From Niallia sp. FSL W8-0635 (GTDB lineage Bacteria; Bacillota; Bacilli; Bacillales; Cytobacillaceae), in NCBI RefSeq assembly GCF_038007965.1, contig NZ_JBBOYD010000002.1, forward strand, positions 186,001-250,000: DNA of 64,000 bases, given 5' to 3'. This document shows positions 49,244-57,415 of this stretch, piece after piece (the stretch's first letter is position 1; each line of letters opens with the position of its first letter). Made by a program: the position numbers and the translations under genes. Below the pieces are notes generated by a model. The model searched no databases, was not told the DNA's origin, and saw nothing but the letters and a program-made list of their open reading frames with translations.

Positions 49244-50366
49244 TTTTTTTAACTCCCCTTTTTTTCATTGCTAAAACAATAACAAGTGGAACAAGAAAAT
49301 AGCTTATGCTTCCAGCTATAATTTGAAGATTAAGTAAAAAATTCTGCTTCTCCCAAGGCTTCCAAAATAATTCATTCACAAGAATCATTCCGATAAAAAT
49401 AAGGAATACACTGAATAACAAACCTTTTCCACTGGTTGGCTTGCTCAATTTACCAAAAGCTATTCTAGATGCTCCATAAAACAATAGTAGAAATAGAGAA
49501 ACTGCAAAAACTAGGTTAAATAATTCAAAGGAAAGCATGATCATATCAATTCGTTCAAACACTGGGTTTTGAAAATAACGGGACATATTAATAATTGGAT
49601 ATTGAGTTTTACTTAAATAATTGGAACCGAAAAAAAATAGGGATGCTATAAATAGGAATACATACTCTACAACGGTGAGAGCGTTTCCGTAAGACAAATA
49701 GCGAAAGGTTTTATTGTTTGTTTTAAGCCATGGTCCCAAAAATACCAGAAATTCCGGACCAGAATAGGAAGACAAAATTAAAAAAACGGCTTTCCAATTT
49801 TCTACTTTCCACTCCATTGGAATAAGTGGATACAAATCACTGAGTTGAGCTATTGGAGGGAAGACGAAAAAAACGAAAAATGTGAACATCCAAAATGTAC
49901 AGAAAAAAGAAATCAACACAAAACGAATGGTATGTTCAACGCCCCTACCTGCGACATAAAAACATAACAACAAAATAAAAAAGACAAGAAAATTTGTATC
50001 TGTTGATGGAAGTATAAATGTTTGAACAATTTCGATGAATCCTAACGTTATGACGGAAAGTTTAAGTAGAATAAAGAACAACCCGATGAAAGAGAGAAAA
50101 CGTACCAATTTTTTCCCAAACAATTGGACAAATCCATTATATCCATTGCTAGATAAACGGGTTAAAAGCCACTTCGATAAAAGAAGAAGGTTTAGTTGGG
50201 ATAATATCCCGACAGCTATAAGCACCCAAATCATATATGGATTGATCAAGATATTTGGCATAATCAGAAAGAAGTATAGCATTTGGAGGCGATTTACCAA
50301 CAACATGGCATAGAACCCATTATAGGTTTCATTCTTTTTAAATAATTGGTGGGTTTCCATCATCAA
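49230..50366 (-). CDS. gerB: GerAB/GerKB-type spore germination permease
   Basis: The 378-residue protein has ten hydrophobic helices of the amino-acid-permease superfamily (L-L-V-N-R-L-Q-M-L-Y-F-F-L-I-M-P-N, Y-V-A-G-R-G-V-E-H-T-I-R, P-L-I-P-M-E-W-K-V-E-N-W). GerB subunits bind the germinant in the spore inner membrane. It starts 2 bp after the gerA stop and overlaps gerC, so the three are one operon. A cluster of Met/Thr codons offers several starts near 50366. It appears complete. Confidence 0.9.
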   Translation of the reverse strand: MMMETHQLFKKNETYNGFYAMLLVNRLQMLYFFLIMPNILINPYMIWVLIAVGILSQLNLLLLSKWLLTRLSSNGYNGFVQLFGKKLVRFLSFIGLFFILLKLSVITLGFIEIVQTFILPSTDTNFLVFFILLLCFYVAGRGVEHTIRFVLISFFCTFWMFTFFVFFVFPPIAQLSDLYPLIPMEWKVENWKAVFLILSSYSGPEFLVFLGPWLKTNNKTFRYLSYGNALTVVEYVFLFIASLFFFGSNYLSKTQYPIINMSRYFQNPVFERIDMIMLSFELFNLVFAVSLFLLLFYGASRIAFGKLSKPTSGKGLLFSVFLIFIGMILVNELFWKPWEKQNFLLNLQIIAGSISYFLVPLVIVLAMKKRGVKKSAST

Positions 50367-50367
50367 G

Positions 50368-51849
50368 TCATCTCCTAGTTTTATCTCTCTTCTGTTTTAG
50401 AGGTTTAAGATGCTCTGGACGCTCCAACATTTTGACTAATGGCCCTCGAATGAATAAGTCAATCCAATCCTTACCGAAAAAAGGGGAAACTGGTGAAAAA
50501 TAGGGTTGCTTGATTGAAGACAAGCTATTAAGATGAGCCAAAATAGCAATGCTTCCTAGTGCAATCCCAATTATCCCAAGTAAAGAAGAAAAAACAAGAA
50601 GCATCAATTGAATTAATGAATTTGCTTTTGTCATAAGGTAGTTGGGAATAAGAAAGGAAGCTATCGTCGAGATCCCAACCATGACAATTAATACTTTGGT
50701 AGCGAATCCAGCCTCAACAGCTGCTTGACCAATCACAATACCACCAATAACCCCAAGTGTTTGACCAGTTTTTGTAGGCATTCTTAAACTTGCTTCTTTT
50801 ATGATTTCAATAAAAATTAACATGATAAATGCTTCCCAAAAAGGAGTAAAAGGAAGCATGCTCCTTGATTCGACCAAGACCAGAAGTGTTTGCATAGGAA
50901 TCATTTGATAGTGATGAGTTGTCAATGCCACATAGAAAGGAATCAATGTGATTGACAGAACAAAACTGGCATATCGGATGATGCGCAAAAAACTGGCAAC
51001 TACCCATCGATTAATATAGTCCTCGGGTGATTGGAACAAATGGAAAAAAGTAATGGGTGCAACAAGAGCAAATGGTGTATTGTCTACCAGAAGGGTGATC
51101 TTTCCTAATCCCAGAGAATAAGCAACTACATCAGGCCGGTCAGTTTGCTGAAACTGAGGAAAAATACTGTTTTGATGTTCCTCCATGAATGCCGCAACTT
51201 GAGAGGAGTCAAAGAAGAGATCAAAATTAATTTCAGAAATCTTCTCTTTGACTGTTGAAACAAAATCTGGATTAGTCAGCCCCTCTATGTACATTAAAAC
51301 AACACTTGTCTCACTCATAGAACCGACAGTAAACTTCTCTGCTTTCAGTTCATGTATGGGGAGTCGTCTTCGAATAAGCGTAATATTTTGTTCTACTTGT
51401 TCACTAAAGCTGTCCTTTGCTCCGAACAGAATGGTTTCTGTTTCGGAAGTTTCAATGGCACGTCCAATAGGATTTTTTAATGGCACAGCTAACCAAAGGT
51501 TTTGCGAAGAATCAAATAACAAAATGGAACCTGAAAACAACTGTTTTTTTGCCTCTATAAAATTAGGAATGTGAATAATGGAGGAATTCGTAATACAATC
51601 TTGAATAGACGGTTTGGAACATTTAGTTAAAGGTTTTATAATGCTTTCATTTAATTTTTCTTGGTCAATGAGAGTTCGTATGTAAACAAGATGAATTTTT
51701 CGAATAACGGAAATGTCAATTTCCACAAATTCTGCATCATCCATTTGAACGAGGCTTTTTTTCAGAGCTTCTATCGATAATTCTGATTCAGCTATTGATT
51801 GAGCAACAAACTTACTTTCAATTTGTTTTTTTTTCCAAAACATGTACAT
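50368..51849 (-). CDS. gerA: GerAA-type spore germination protein
   Basis: ATG 51849 (M-Y-M-F-W-K-K-K) follows AAGAGGGGTGGG; the longer frame to 51876 would cover that site. The about 493-residue protein has the soluble N-terminal half of GerA proteins (R-R-L-P-I-H-E-L-K-A-E, M-Y-I-E-G-L-T-N-P) and the membrane half (P-D-V-V-A-Y-S-L-G-L-G-K-I-T-L-L-V-D-N-T-P-F-A-L; E-A-F-I-M-L-I-F-I-E-I-I-K-E-A-S-L-R; G-G-I-V-I-G-Q-A-A-V). GerA subunits form oligomeric ion-channel-like complexes triggering germination. It is the first gene of the operon. Confidence 0.9.
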   Translation of the reverse strand: MYMFWKKKQIESKFVAQSIAESELSIEALKKSLVQMDDAEFVEIDISVIRKIHLVYIRTLIDQEKLNESIIKPLTKCSKPSIQDCITNSSIIHIPNFIEAKKQLFSGSILLFDSSQNLWLAVPLKNPIGRAIETSETETILFGAKDSFSEQVEQNITLIRRRLPIHELKAEKFTVGSMSETSVVLMYIEGLTNPDFVSTVKEKISEINFDLFFDSSQVAAFMEEHQNSIFPQFQQTDRPDVVAYSLGLGKITLLVDNTPFALVAPITFFHLFQSPEDYINRWVVASFLRIIRYASFVLSITLIPFYVALTTHHYQMIPMQTLLVLVESRSMLPFTPFWEAFIMLIFIEIIKEASLRMPTKTGQTLGVIGGIVIGQAAVEAGFATKVLIVMVGISTIASFLIPNYLMTKANSLIQLMLLVFSSLLGIIGIALGSIAILAHLNSLSSIKQPYFSPVSPFFGKDWIDLFIRGPLVKMLERPEHLKPLKQKRDKTRR

Positions 51850-52115
51850 CCCACCCCTCTTATTGAGAAAAAACATTTCTAGTCGTACTTAAAAATTTCA
51901 TATTCATACACATTGTTACCAATTTAATTTTAAAATATACAAAACACGTAGAGGTGCATAACGACCCAAGAGGAACAAAGGCAATCCATAATAGATAGGC
52001 CTTCTTCATCTTAAAGATTGTTATAATAAAGAAGTGTCAAAAGCTAACTGTAGCTTTGGATGCTCTTTTTTGTTCAAAACACGAATCTTACTAGCCAGGG
52101 AGTTAAAATTTAGAG

Positions 52116-52523
52116 ATGAATAACAAAGATATAGCAGAGATTCGAAAACAATTTAAGTTGGATAACGATTTACTGAAAATAGTGGTGGAAGAAGAGAGTA
52201 CTCCTACTTTGGATACTAAAGAGATTGAACGTGTGCTGAAGGCGAGCGGCGTAAAAGATATGAATACGGAAAAAGTGGAAAGGGCATTTCAGCAGGTGGT
52301 TGAAGACAAAACGTATGAAATGAAAGCAAGCCATATCGTTCCGAGTTACGCGTCCAAGTCCATTAAGATCAGCACAAAAGTAGCGAATGTTGCAATCAGC
52401 CCTCAAGACTTGAGATATGTCAAACAGGTCAATTAAAATGGCAAACGCTGTCTATTGATCAAGGTGGAAGAAGACTCGATGATTGAAGGATTTAAGCTGC
52501 TTCCGGAAGAGCTGTTGGAGTAA
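52116..52523 (+). pseudogene. DUF4317 gene with large internal deletion and in-frame TAA
   Basis: ATG 52116 gives M-N-N-K-D-I-A-E-I-R-K-Q-F-K-L-D-N-D-L-L-K-I, the DUF4317 start. It then jumps directly to a C-terminal region (L-D-T-K-E-I-E-R-V-L-K-A-S-G-V; K-A-S-H-I-V-P-S-Y-A-S-K-S-I-K-I). Roughly two thirds of the usual 350-400 residues are missing. After V-N a TAA (52434-52436) interrupts the frame, which continues N-G-K-R-C-L-L-I-K-V-E-E-D to the genuine-looking end L-L-P-E-E-L-L-E. It is a dead gene. Confidence 0.8.
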
Positions 52524-52833
52524 GAGAGATTGGGTGATCCTTCAGCCAGCTATCTAAAATGGACAGGGGAAAAAACCTCATTTAGCCCTGTTACGGTGAA
52601 CCGTATCACAAATAGTGGTAAAGCAGAGAGTGGAAGTTGAATTAAGCAAAACCGTATTAGAACAAATTAAATAAATTAACAGCCCCTAAGGATTTTATAT
52701 CAAGTCTGAAGGGGTTTTATATTTGTCTTAGAATAAGTTATAACAGGGGAATAAACGTTCTGTTTTTGTTAAACTATTCGATGGTTAACGGTATAATAGT
52801 ACATAGAAGAACGTAGAAAAGGAAGGTAGAGCA
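52524..52833. other. Intergenic region with dispersed 48-bp repeat and weak terminator
   Basis: It holds the 48-bp repeat copy at 52590-52637 and a weak hairpin around 52684-52713 (AGCCCCT...AGGGGTTTT). No gene is supported. Confidence 0.5.
52590..52637 (+). repeat. Dispersed 48-bp repeat, copy 1
   Basis: GTTACGGTGAACCGTATCAC... It is identical to copy 2 (54917-54964) except for one base. One frame reads G-E-P-Y-H-K-stop and another V-V-K-Q-R-V-E-V. Confidence 0.8.
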
Positions 52834-53337
52834 ATGTTAAATAACATAAAAACTTTGATCTATCAACCAGAGGGCAGGGATACATCAGTAGAAGTTAAAA
52901 TAGCAGATGAAACAGTTTGGATGACACAGAAGGCAATTGCAACACTTTACCAAACCACTATGCAAAATATAACAATTCATTTATAAATATTAGTAGAATA
53001 TTAGATTTACTTCAAGATACTAAGTATTATATAGTACAAAATAAAGAAGGAACTAGAAAAGTAAAAAGGAAAGTTTTACATTATAATCTAGATACTGTTT
53101 TTAATATCGCTATAAGAGGCCAATATTTTGAGGAGTTTAATAATCTTATTAATTTCGCGCAAACAAATGGAACGCAGATTTGGAGAAATATTAAAAAACT
53201 CTTTAGAAGGAATTGTTTATATTTATGATAAATATAGAGTGGACAATTACATCGTTGATTTCTATATACCACAATTAGAATTAGTGATTGAATATGATGA
53301 AAAACATCACAAAAAACAAATAAAGGACGATAATTAA
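52834..53337 (+). pseudogene. RhuM-like N-terminus joined to DUF559-type endonuclease fragment, frameshifted
   Basis: AAGGAAGGTAGAGCA precedes ATG 52834. The first frame (I-Y-Q-P-E-G-R-D-T-S-V-E-V-K-I-A-D-E-T-V-W-M-T-Q-K-A-I-A) is the RhuM/Bro-like N-terminus and stops at TAA 52984. A second frame (52990-53170) continues the domain (R-K-V-K-R-K-V-L-H-Y-N-L-D-T-V-F-N-I-A). A third (from about 53150) reads V-D-N-Y-I-V-D-F-Y-I-P-Q-L-E-L-V-I-E-Y-D-E-K-H-H, a PD-(D/E)XK/DUF559-type nuclease core. The three frames probably belonged to one phage-like antirepressor/nuclease gene. Confidence 0.7.
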
Positions 53338-53451
53338 TCTTCTTGTTGTTGTCTTTAATAAGGATGGTGACAACAATGATGAATAAAAAAATAATTTCTG
53401 GAAAAGATAATCTAAGACAAAATATAAATTCTAAGAAAGAAGTTGAGAACA

Positions 53452-54600
53452 ATGAAAGCAGTTACTTTTCAAGGTGTAAAAAATATGCAAGTCAAAGAAG
53501 TACCAAACCCAACAATTCAAAAGAATGATGATATTATTGTTCGCATTACTTCAAGTGCAATTTGTGGTTCTGACCTTCATATTTATCAAGGGGCAGTACC
53601 AGCTACAAAAGATTATGTATTAGGACATGAGCCGATGGGTATTGTTGAAGAAGTTGGTTCGGAAGTTACAAAGGTAAAAAAAGGTGATAGAGTAGTTCTT
53701 CCATTCAACATTTCATGTGGTCATTGTCATTACTGTCAAAATGAAATGGAGAGCCAATGTGATAATTCTAATCCTAATAAGGCTGTAGACACTGGGGGTT
53801 ATTTTGGTTTCACTGAAAGATATGGTGGGTATCAAGGTGGTCAAGCGGAACTCCTTCGTGTACCATATGGTAATTTTATTCCTTTTGTTATCCCAGAATC
53901 AGTAGAATTAGATGATGAAAAATTGTTGTTTATGTCAGATGTATTACCTACCGCTTTATGGAGTGTCGAGAATGTAGGAGTTAAAAAGGGTGATACAGTT
54001 GTCGTTCTTGGTTGTGGACCTGTTGGTTTTATGGCACAAAAGTTTGCATGGTTGAAAGGTGCAAGTCGAGTGATTGCAGTTGACAATGTTCCTTATCGCT
54101 TAAATCATGCTAAAAAAATGAACAATGTGGAAGTAATTAACTTTGATGATTTTCCAACATTTGATGATGCTGGAAAATATATTCGTGAATTAACAAAAGG
54201 TGGAGCAGATTGTGTCATTGATTGTGTGGGAATGGATGGGAAGAAAACTCCTAAAGAAGCACAAGAACAACAAATGGGTTTAGTTGGGGGAACTACAAGC
54301 CCTATACAAATTGGTATGCAAGCTATTAAAAAATTCGGAAATTTACAATTAACAGGTGTATATGGTTCTGTTTACAATCAATTTCCTTTAGGTAATTTAT
54401 GGGAAAGAAATATTCGTATAAGAATGGGGCAAGCACCTGTTGTTCATTATATGCCAATATTGTTTGATATGATTCAAAAGGGTGAATTTGACCCTACTGA
54501 AATTATCACGCATGTTGTACCGTTAGACCGAGCAAGTGAAATGTATAAAACCTTCTATGAACATGCAGATGATTGTATAAAAGTAGTTTTAAAACCATAA
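53452..54600 (+). CDS. Zinc-dependent alcohol dehydrogenase
   Basis: AAGAAGTTGAGAACA precedes ATG 53452. The 382-residue MDR-family protein has the catalytic zinc ligands (I-C-G-S-D-L-H, G-H-E-P), the structural zinc cluster C-G-H-C-H-Y-C ... S-Q-C, and the cofactor motif V-V-L-G-C-G-P-V-G-F-M-A. It resembles glutathione-independent formaldehyde dehydrogenase-like ADHs (D-C-V-I-D-C-V-G-M-D-G). It is followed by a terminator-type hairpin at 54744-54783. It appears complete and is a single-gene unit amid decayed DNA. Confidence 0.92.
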   Translation: MKAVTFQGVKNMQVKEVPNPTIQKNDDIIVRITSSAICGSDLHIYQGAVPATKDYVLGHEPMGIVEEVGSEVTKVKKGDRVVLPFNISCGHCHYCQNEMESQCDNSNPNKAVDTGGYFGFTERYGGYQGGQAELLRVPYGNFIPFVIPESVELDDEKLLFMSDVLPTALWSVENVGVKKGDTVVVLGCGPVGFMAQKFAWLKGASRVIAVDNVPYRLNHAKKMNNVEVINFDDFPTFDDAGKYIRELTKGGADCVIDCVGMDGKKTPKEAQEQQMGLVGGTTSPIQIGMQAIKKFGNLQLTGVYGSVYNQFPLGNLWERNIRIRMGQAPVVHYMPILFDMIQKGEFDPTEIITHVVPLDRASEMYKTFYEHADDCIKVVLKP

Positions 54601-54743
54601 TGAAAAATATAATTATTTTAATTCTTTACGCTTTAATGGTTTCAAGGATAATCCCGATAGTCCAAAAGGAATTGGCATACCAGTATCGACCTTAGTTACA
54701 TATAAATAGGTATTTGTTATAAAAAAGGTGTTTTAATAATGCT

Positions 54744-54783
54744 AAAAAGCAGTGTGATTTCAGGTGTGAAATCCACTGCTTTT
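54744..54783 (+). terminator. Rho-independent terminator
   Basis: AAAAAGCAGTG...GATTTCA pairs with TGAAATC..CACTGCTTTT around a GGTG loop. Confidence 0.85.
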
Positions 54784-54916
54784 ATGCATGTTTTTACATT
54801 TGCTTTTTCCTACGTGGGTACTTCAAAAGAGAATGGCTTAGTCTTAATTAGGTATCCCCTTTAAATAGATATTAAATTTCAATTTTAATTACATTTAAAT
54901 GTTTGTCCCTCGTAAC

Positions 54917-54964
54917 GTTACGATGAACCGTATCACAAATAGTGGTAAAGCAGAGAGTGGAAGT
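54917..54964 (+). repeat. Dispersed 48-bp repeat, copy 2
   Basis: GTTACGATGAACCGTATCAC... differs from copy 1 at one base (A for G). Sequences on either side differ between copies. Confidence 0.8.
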
Positions 54965-55082
54965 AGTGCTTGATAAAGAGTGGTTAGAAAAATTGCAATA
55001 AAATTAATGAAATAATTCAAAGTTTAATTTCAAAAGAGGGAATAACAATCAGATACAATCCCTCTTATATATTTCTTCAGAG

Positions 55083-55815
55083 TTATTCAATATGCTCAGA
55101 CGACTCTAGTAATGCTTTGCTATAATTTACTCCAGCATTATAAACTTGTTTTGCACTAACAAAGAATATCCAAAACGATAAAAACAATACAGTTATAATG
55201 ACTGATATAATTTCAAAAATAGGAACAGCAGAAATATTAAGTCCAACACCATAGTTTTTATAGATTGAAAATAATTGTATTGCTATTAATATTGAACATA
55301 TTGTTAATCCGAAAGTTTTTAAACCAAGTAAATTTCTAGCCTGTCCATAAGAAACATTTTCATTAAAAATTAAAGAATATTTAGCCTTGTCTCTTGTTCT
55401 TTGTCTTAGGTAATCAATACAAGAATTAAATTTCTGGATTGCCTCTAAGGGGTCTTCTAGTTCTCTTTCTTTTGTTGGGATATCCACGTTTGTTAGTAAC
55501 CTTAATTTTTGGTGATAACGATTTTTTGTTTCTTTATTTAATGTTTTATCGTTATTCCTTAAAATTATAGTAGCAGGAAGAGCCCCCCACATTAATAGAT
55601 AGTTTATCTTGTACTTTTTTTCCTGAAGTTCTTGCAAGTATAGAAAGTGGAATTGATATGCCTAAACCAACAATTAGACTAATAATAGTTCCTTCGAGTG
55701 ACCGGATTTCAGGGAACCAAAAATACAACCAAATGATAATTGGTGCGACCGTCAATAATGCAGATAGATATCTTGCCTTCCTTTCATAGGTATTAAGTAG
55801 AACCTCTAGATTCAA
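55083..55815 (-). pseudogene. Four-TM membrane protein with frameshift in a G6 run
   Basis: TTG 55815 follows GGGGGAGAAAGAAA. The N-terminal frame (Y-E-R-K-A-R-Y-L-S-A-L-L-T-V-A-P-I-I-I-W-L-Y-F-W; two helices) runs to G-K-K-V-Q-D-K-L-S-I-N-V, then loses phase at GGGGGG near 55583. With five G it would continue G-A-L-P-A-T-I-I-L-R-N-N-D-K-T-L-N and on through R-Q-R-T-R-D-K-A-K-Y-S-L-I-F and N-V-S-Y-G-Q-A-R-N-L-L-G to two more helices, ending S-S-E-H-I-E. The reconstructed length is about 243 residues. The family is not identified. A mutation, phase-variable tract or sequencing error could explain it. Confidence 0.7.
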
Positions 55816-55839
55816 TTTCTTTCTCCCCCTTATTATTTG

Positions 55840-56046
55840 TTATTTTTCAACATTTGGATTAAAGGAAAGGGGAGTTATGGCAGTCCAACCTGTCCTAGTC
55901 GGCATATTTTTGTGATGTCTAATTGTTGCACCTCTTCTGATAAAGGCATTCACTACGACTTTTTTTGGATGGTCTTCAGTCAGTTTTGATACCGAAACTA
56001 AGGTAGTAGTAGTCTGTTCGGTACCCTCAGATACTTTTTCACCAAT
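55840..56046 (-). pseudogene. 3' fragment of a gene upstream of the four-TM gene
   Basis: A minus-strand frame with no start reads L-D-I-I-I-G-E-K-V-S-E-G-T-E-Q-T-T-T-T-L, then K-K-V-V-V-N-A-F-I-R-R-G-A-T-I-R-H-H-K and ends T-P-L-S-F-N-P-N-V-E-K, TAA 55840. It stops 25 bp before the next gene, like an operon partner. The composition is coding-like, but the 5' part is missing beyond about 56046, where the lipoprotein's upstream sequence begins. The family is not recognised. Confidence 0.45.
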
Positions 56047-56091
56047 AATTATATCAAGAACACTAGGTTGAAAGATAAAAGGGGGAATACG

Positions 56092-56784
56092 ATGAAAAAA
56101 ATCACTTGGTTACTGACAGTATTACTTACAACCATACTACTAACTAGCTGCAACCAACCTGCTAGTAGTGATGAAGCAAAGAATATTGATCGAGAGGAAA
56201 CAAATCGATTAATAAGTGAAAAAGACACACAAATTAGTGAACTACAAAAAGAAAAAGAAGATTTACAAAACTCATTAGAAAATATTGAGTTAGATTTAAA
56301 ATACACAAAGGAAGAAGCGGATTATTACAAACAATTACTTAACGACATAATAATAGATTTTAGAGATGAACAGGAAAATGAACTCTCTAGAGATTTATGG
56401 GAATATGAATTGAATGTTAATGGGATAGTAGTTTCGGATAATGGAGTTGTAAACACAAAAAATAATATTATTGAAATATCCATTGTACAAATGCAACCAC
56501 CCTATCAGATTTTACCTAATAATGTGTTTTTAAATGGTAAAATCAGTGGTGATTATTATGATCATATCTCAGATTTTAGCCAAACTCCAAATGAAACTTA
56601 TGAAACTTATGAAACTTATGAAACTTATGAAACTTATGGAACTGATGGAACCATTATAACTGGGATGCATTATAAATTTAATAACCTAAATGCTGGTTCA
56701 ACTATTACATTCACCATTACGGATGAACTGAAAGAAAGGCTAAATTTAATGACTTCTCAAATTATCGTAACTAAGGTTGAATAA
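56092..56784 (+). CDS. Lipoprotein with coiled coil and E-T-Y repeat
   Basis: AAAGGGGGAATACG precedes ATG 56092. The 230-residue protein has a lipoprotein signal (L-L-T-T-I-L-L-T-S-C), a long coiled coil (L-I-S-E-K-D-T-Q-I-S-E-L-Q-K-E-K-E-D-L), and a beta-rich C-terminal domain. A run of E-T-Y units (residues about 168-182) is encoded by five perfect 9-bp repeats (56593-56637), followed by G-T-D-G-T. It is anchored to the outer membrane face. The function is unknown. Repeat number could vary in frame between strains. Confidence 0.82.
   Translation: MKKITWLLTVLLTTILLTSCNQPASSDEAKNIDREETNRLISEKDTQISELQKEKEDLQNSLENIELDLKYTKEEADYYKQLLNDIIIDFRDEQENELSRDLWEYELNVNGIVVSDNGVVNTKNNIIEISIVQMQPPYQILPNNVFLNGKISGDYYDHISDFSQTPNETYETYETYETYETYGTDGTIITGMHYKFNNLNAGSTITFTITDELKERLNLMTSQIIVTKVE
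56593..56637 (+). repeat. Five perfect 9-bp tandem repeats in the lipoprotein gene
   Basis: GAAACTTAT x5, encoding E-T-Y each time. As units of 9 bp, changes in copy number keep the frame. Confidence 0.92.
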
Positions 56785-56960
56785 CTACAAAACGTGATTC
56801 AATTAGATGCTATACATCAATTAGGAACTCCGCCTTATTAAAGTAAAACGGGGAGCGTTAGTTGAATAAAAGCAATAACAATTAGGCTGTCATTTTATGG
56901 AATCCTAATTTAATAGTAATAAATCAACATTTAACACTAACACAGCGTTGAGAATTGTAG

Positions 56961-57315
56961 TTTTGGTGGTGTCAGGAGAGCGAGGTGACACCGTCATTTT
57001 TAGGGATTGCAAATTCGGTGGTGTCAGGAGAGAAAGATGCCACCGTCATTTTTAGGAATTGCGAATTTGGTGGTGTCAGGAGAGCAAGATGGCACCTTCA
57101 TTTTAAGGAATTGCGAATTTGATGGTATCAGGAAAGAGAGATGGCACCTTCATTTTAGGAAATAGCAGATTTGATGGTGTCAGGAGAGCGAGATGGCACC
57201 TTCATTTTAAGGAATAGCAGATTTGATGGTGCAAGGAGAGCAAGATGGCACCTTCATTTATAGGAATTACAGATTTGAGGGTATCAAACGTTAGGAATGA
57301 TACCCTCTTTTATAA
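56961..57315. repeat. Seven-unit tandem array of terminator-like hairpins, 52-53-bp period
   Basis: Units begin near 56964, 57017, 57069, 57121, 57173, 57225 and 57277. Units 1-6 share the theme GRTGGTGTCAGGAGAG..GRYGNCACC followed by GTCATTTTT or TTCATTTTA. GGTGTC and GACACC (or GGTGCC-type partners) can pair around the AGGAGAGCRAGAT centre. The seventh is a cleaner terminator (GAGGGTATC..GATACCCTCTTTT, 57275-57311). The array separates two convergent genes. Confidence 0.9.
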
Positions 57316-57415
57316 GAATTATCTTTTTGACGTCAGAATAATGGAACGCACCCTAGAAAAAGGGACAAATTGAAATGAATATCCATACATAGTCCGATAT
57401 TGTCCCATTCTTTGC

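Larger units (their letters stand above)
54601..55082. other. Intergenic region with terminator and dispersed repeat
   Basis: No gene is seen in 480 bp. It contains a terminator (54744-54783) and the second 48-bp repeat copy (54917-54964), with a short following frame L-D-K-E-W-L-E-K-L-Q. Confidence 0.55.

Noticed and set aside
56961..57315. CRISPR array
   Set aside because: The 52-bp units are contiguous and degenerate, with no unique spacers and no cas genes.
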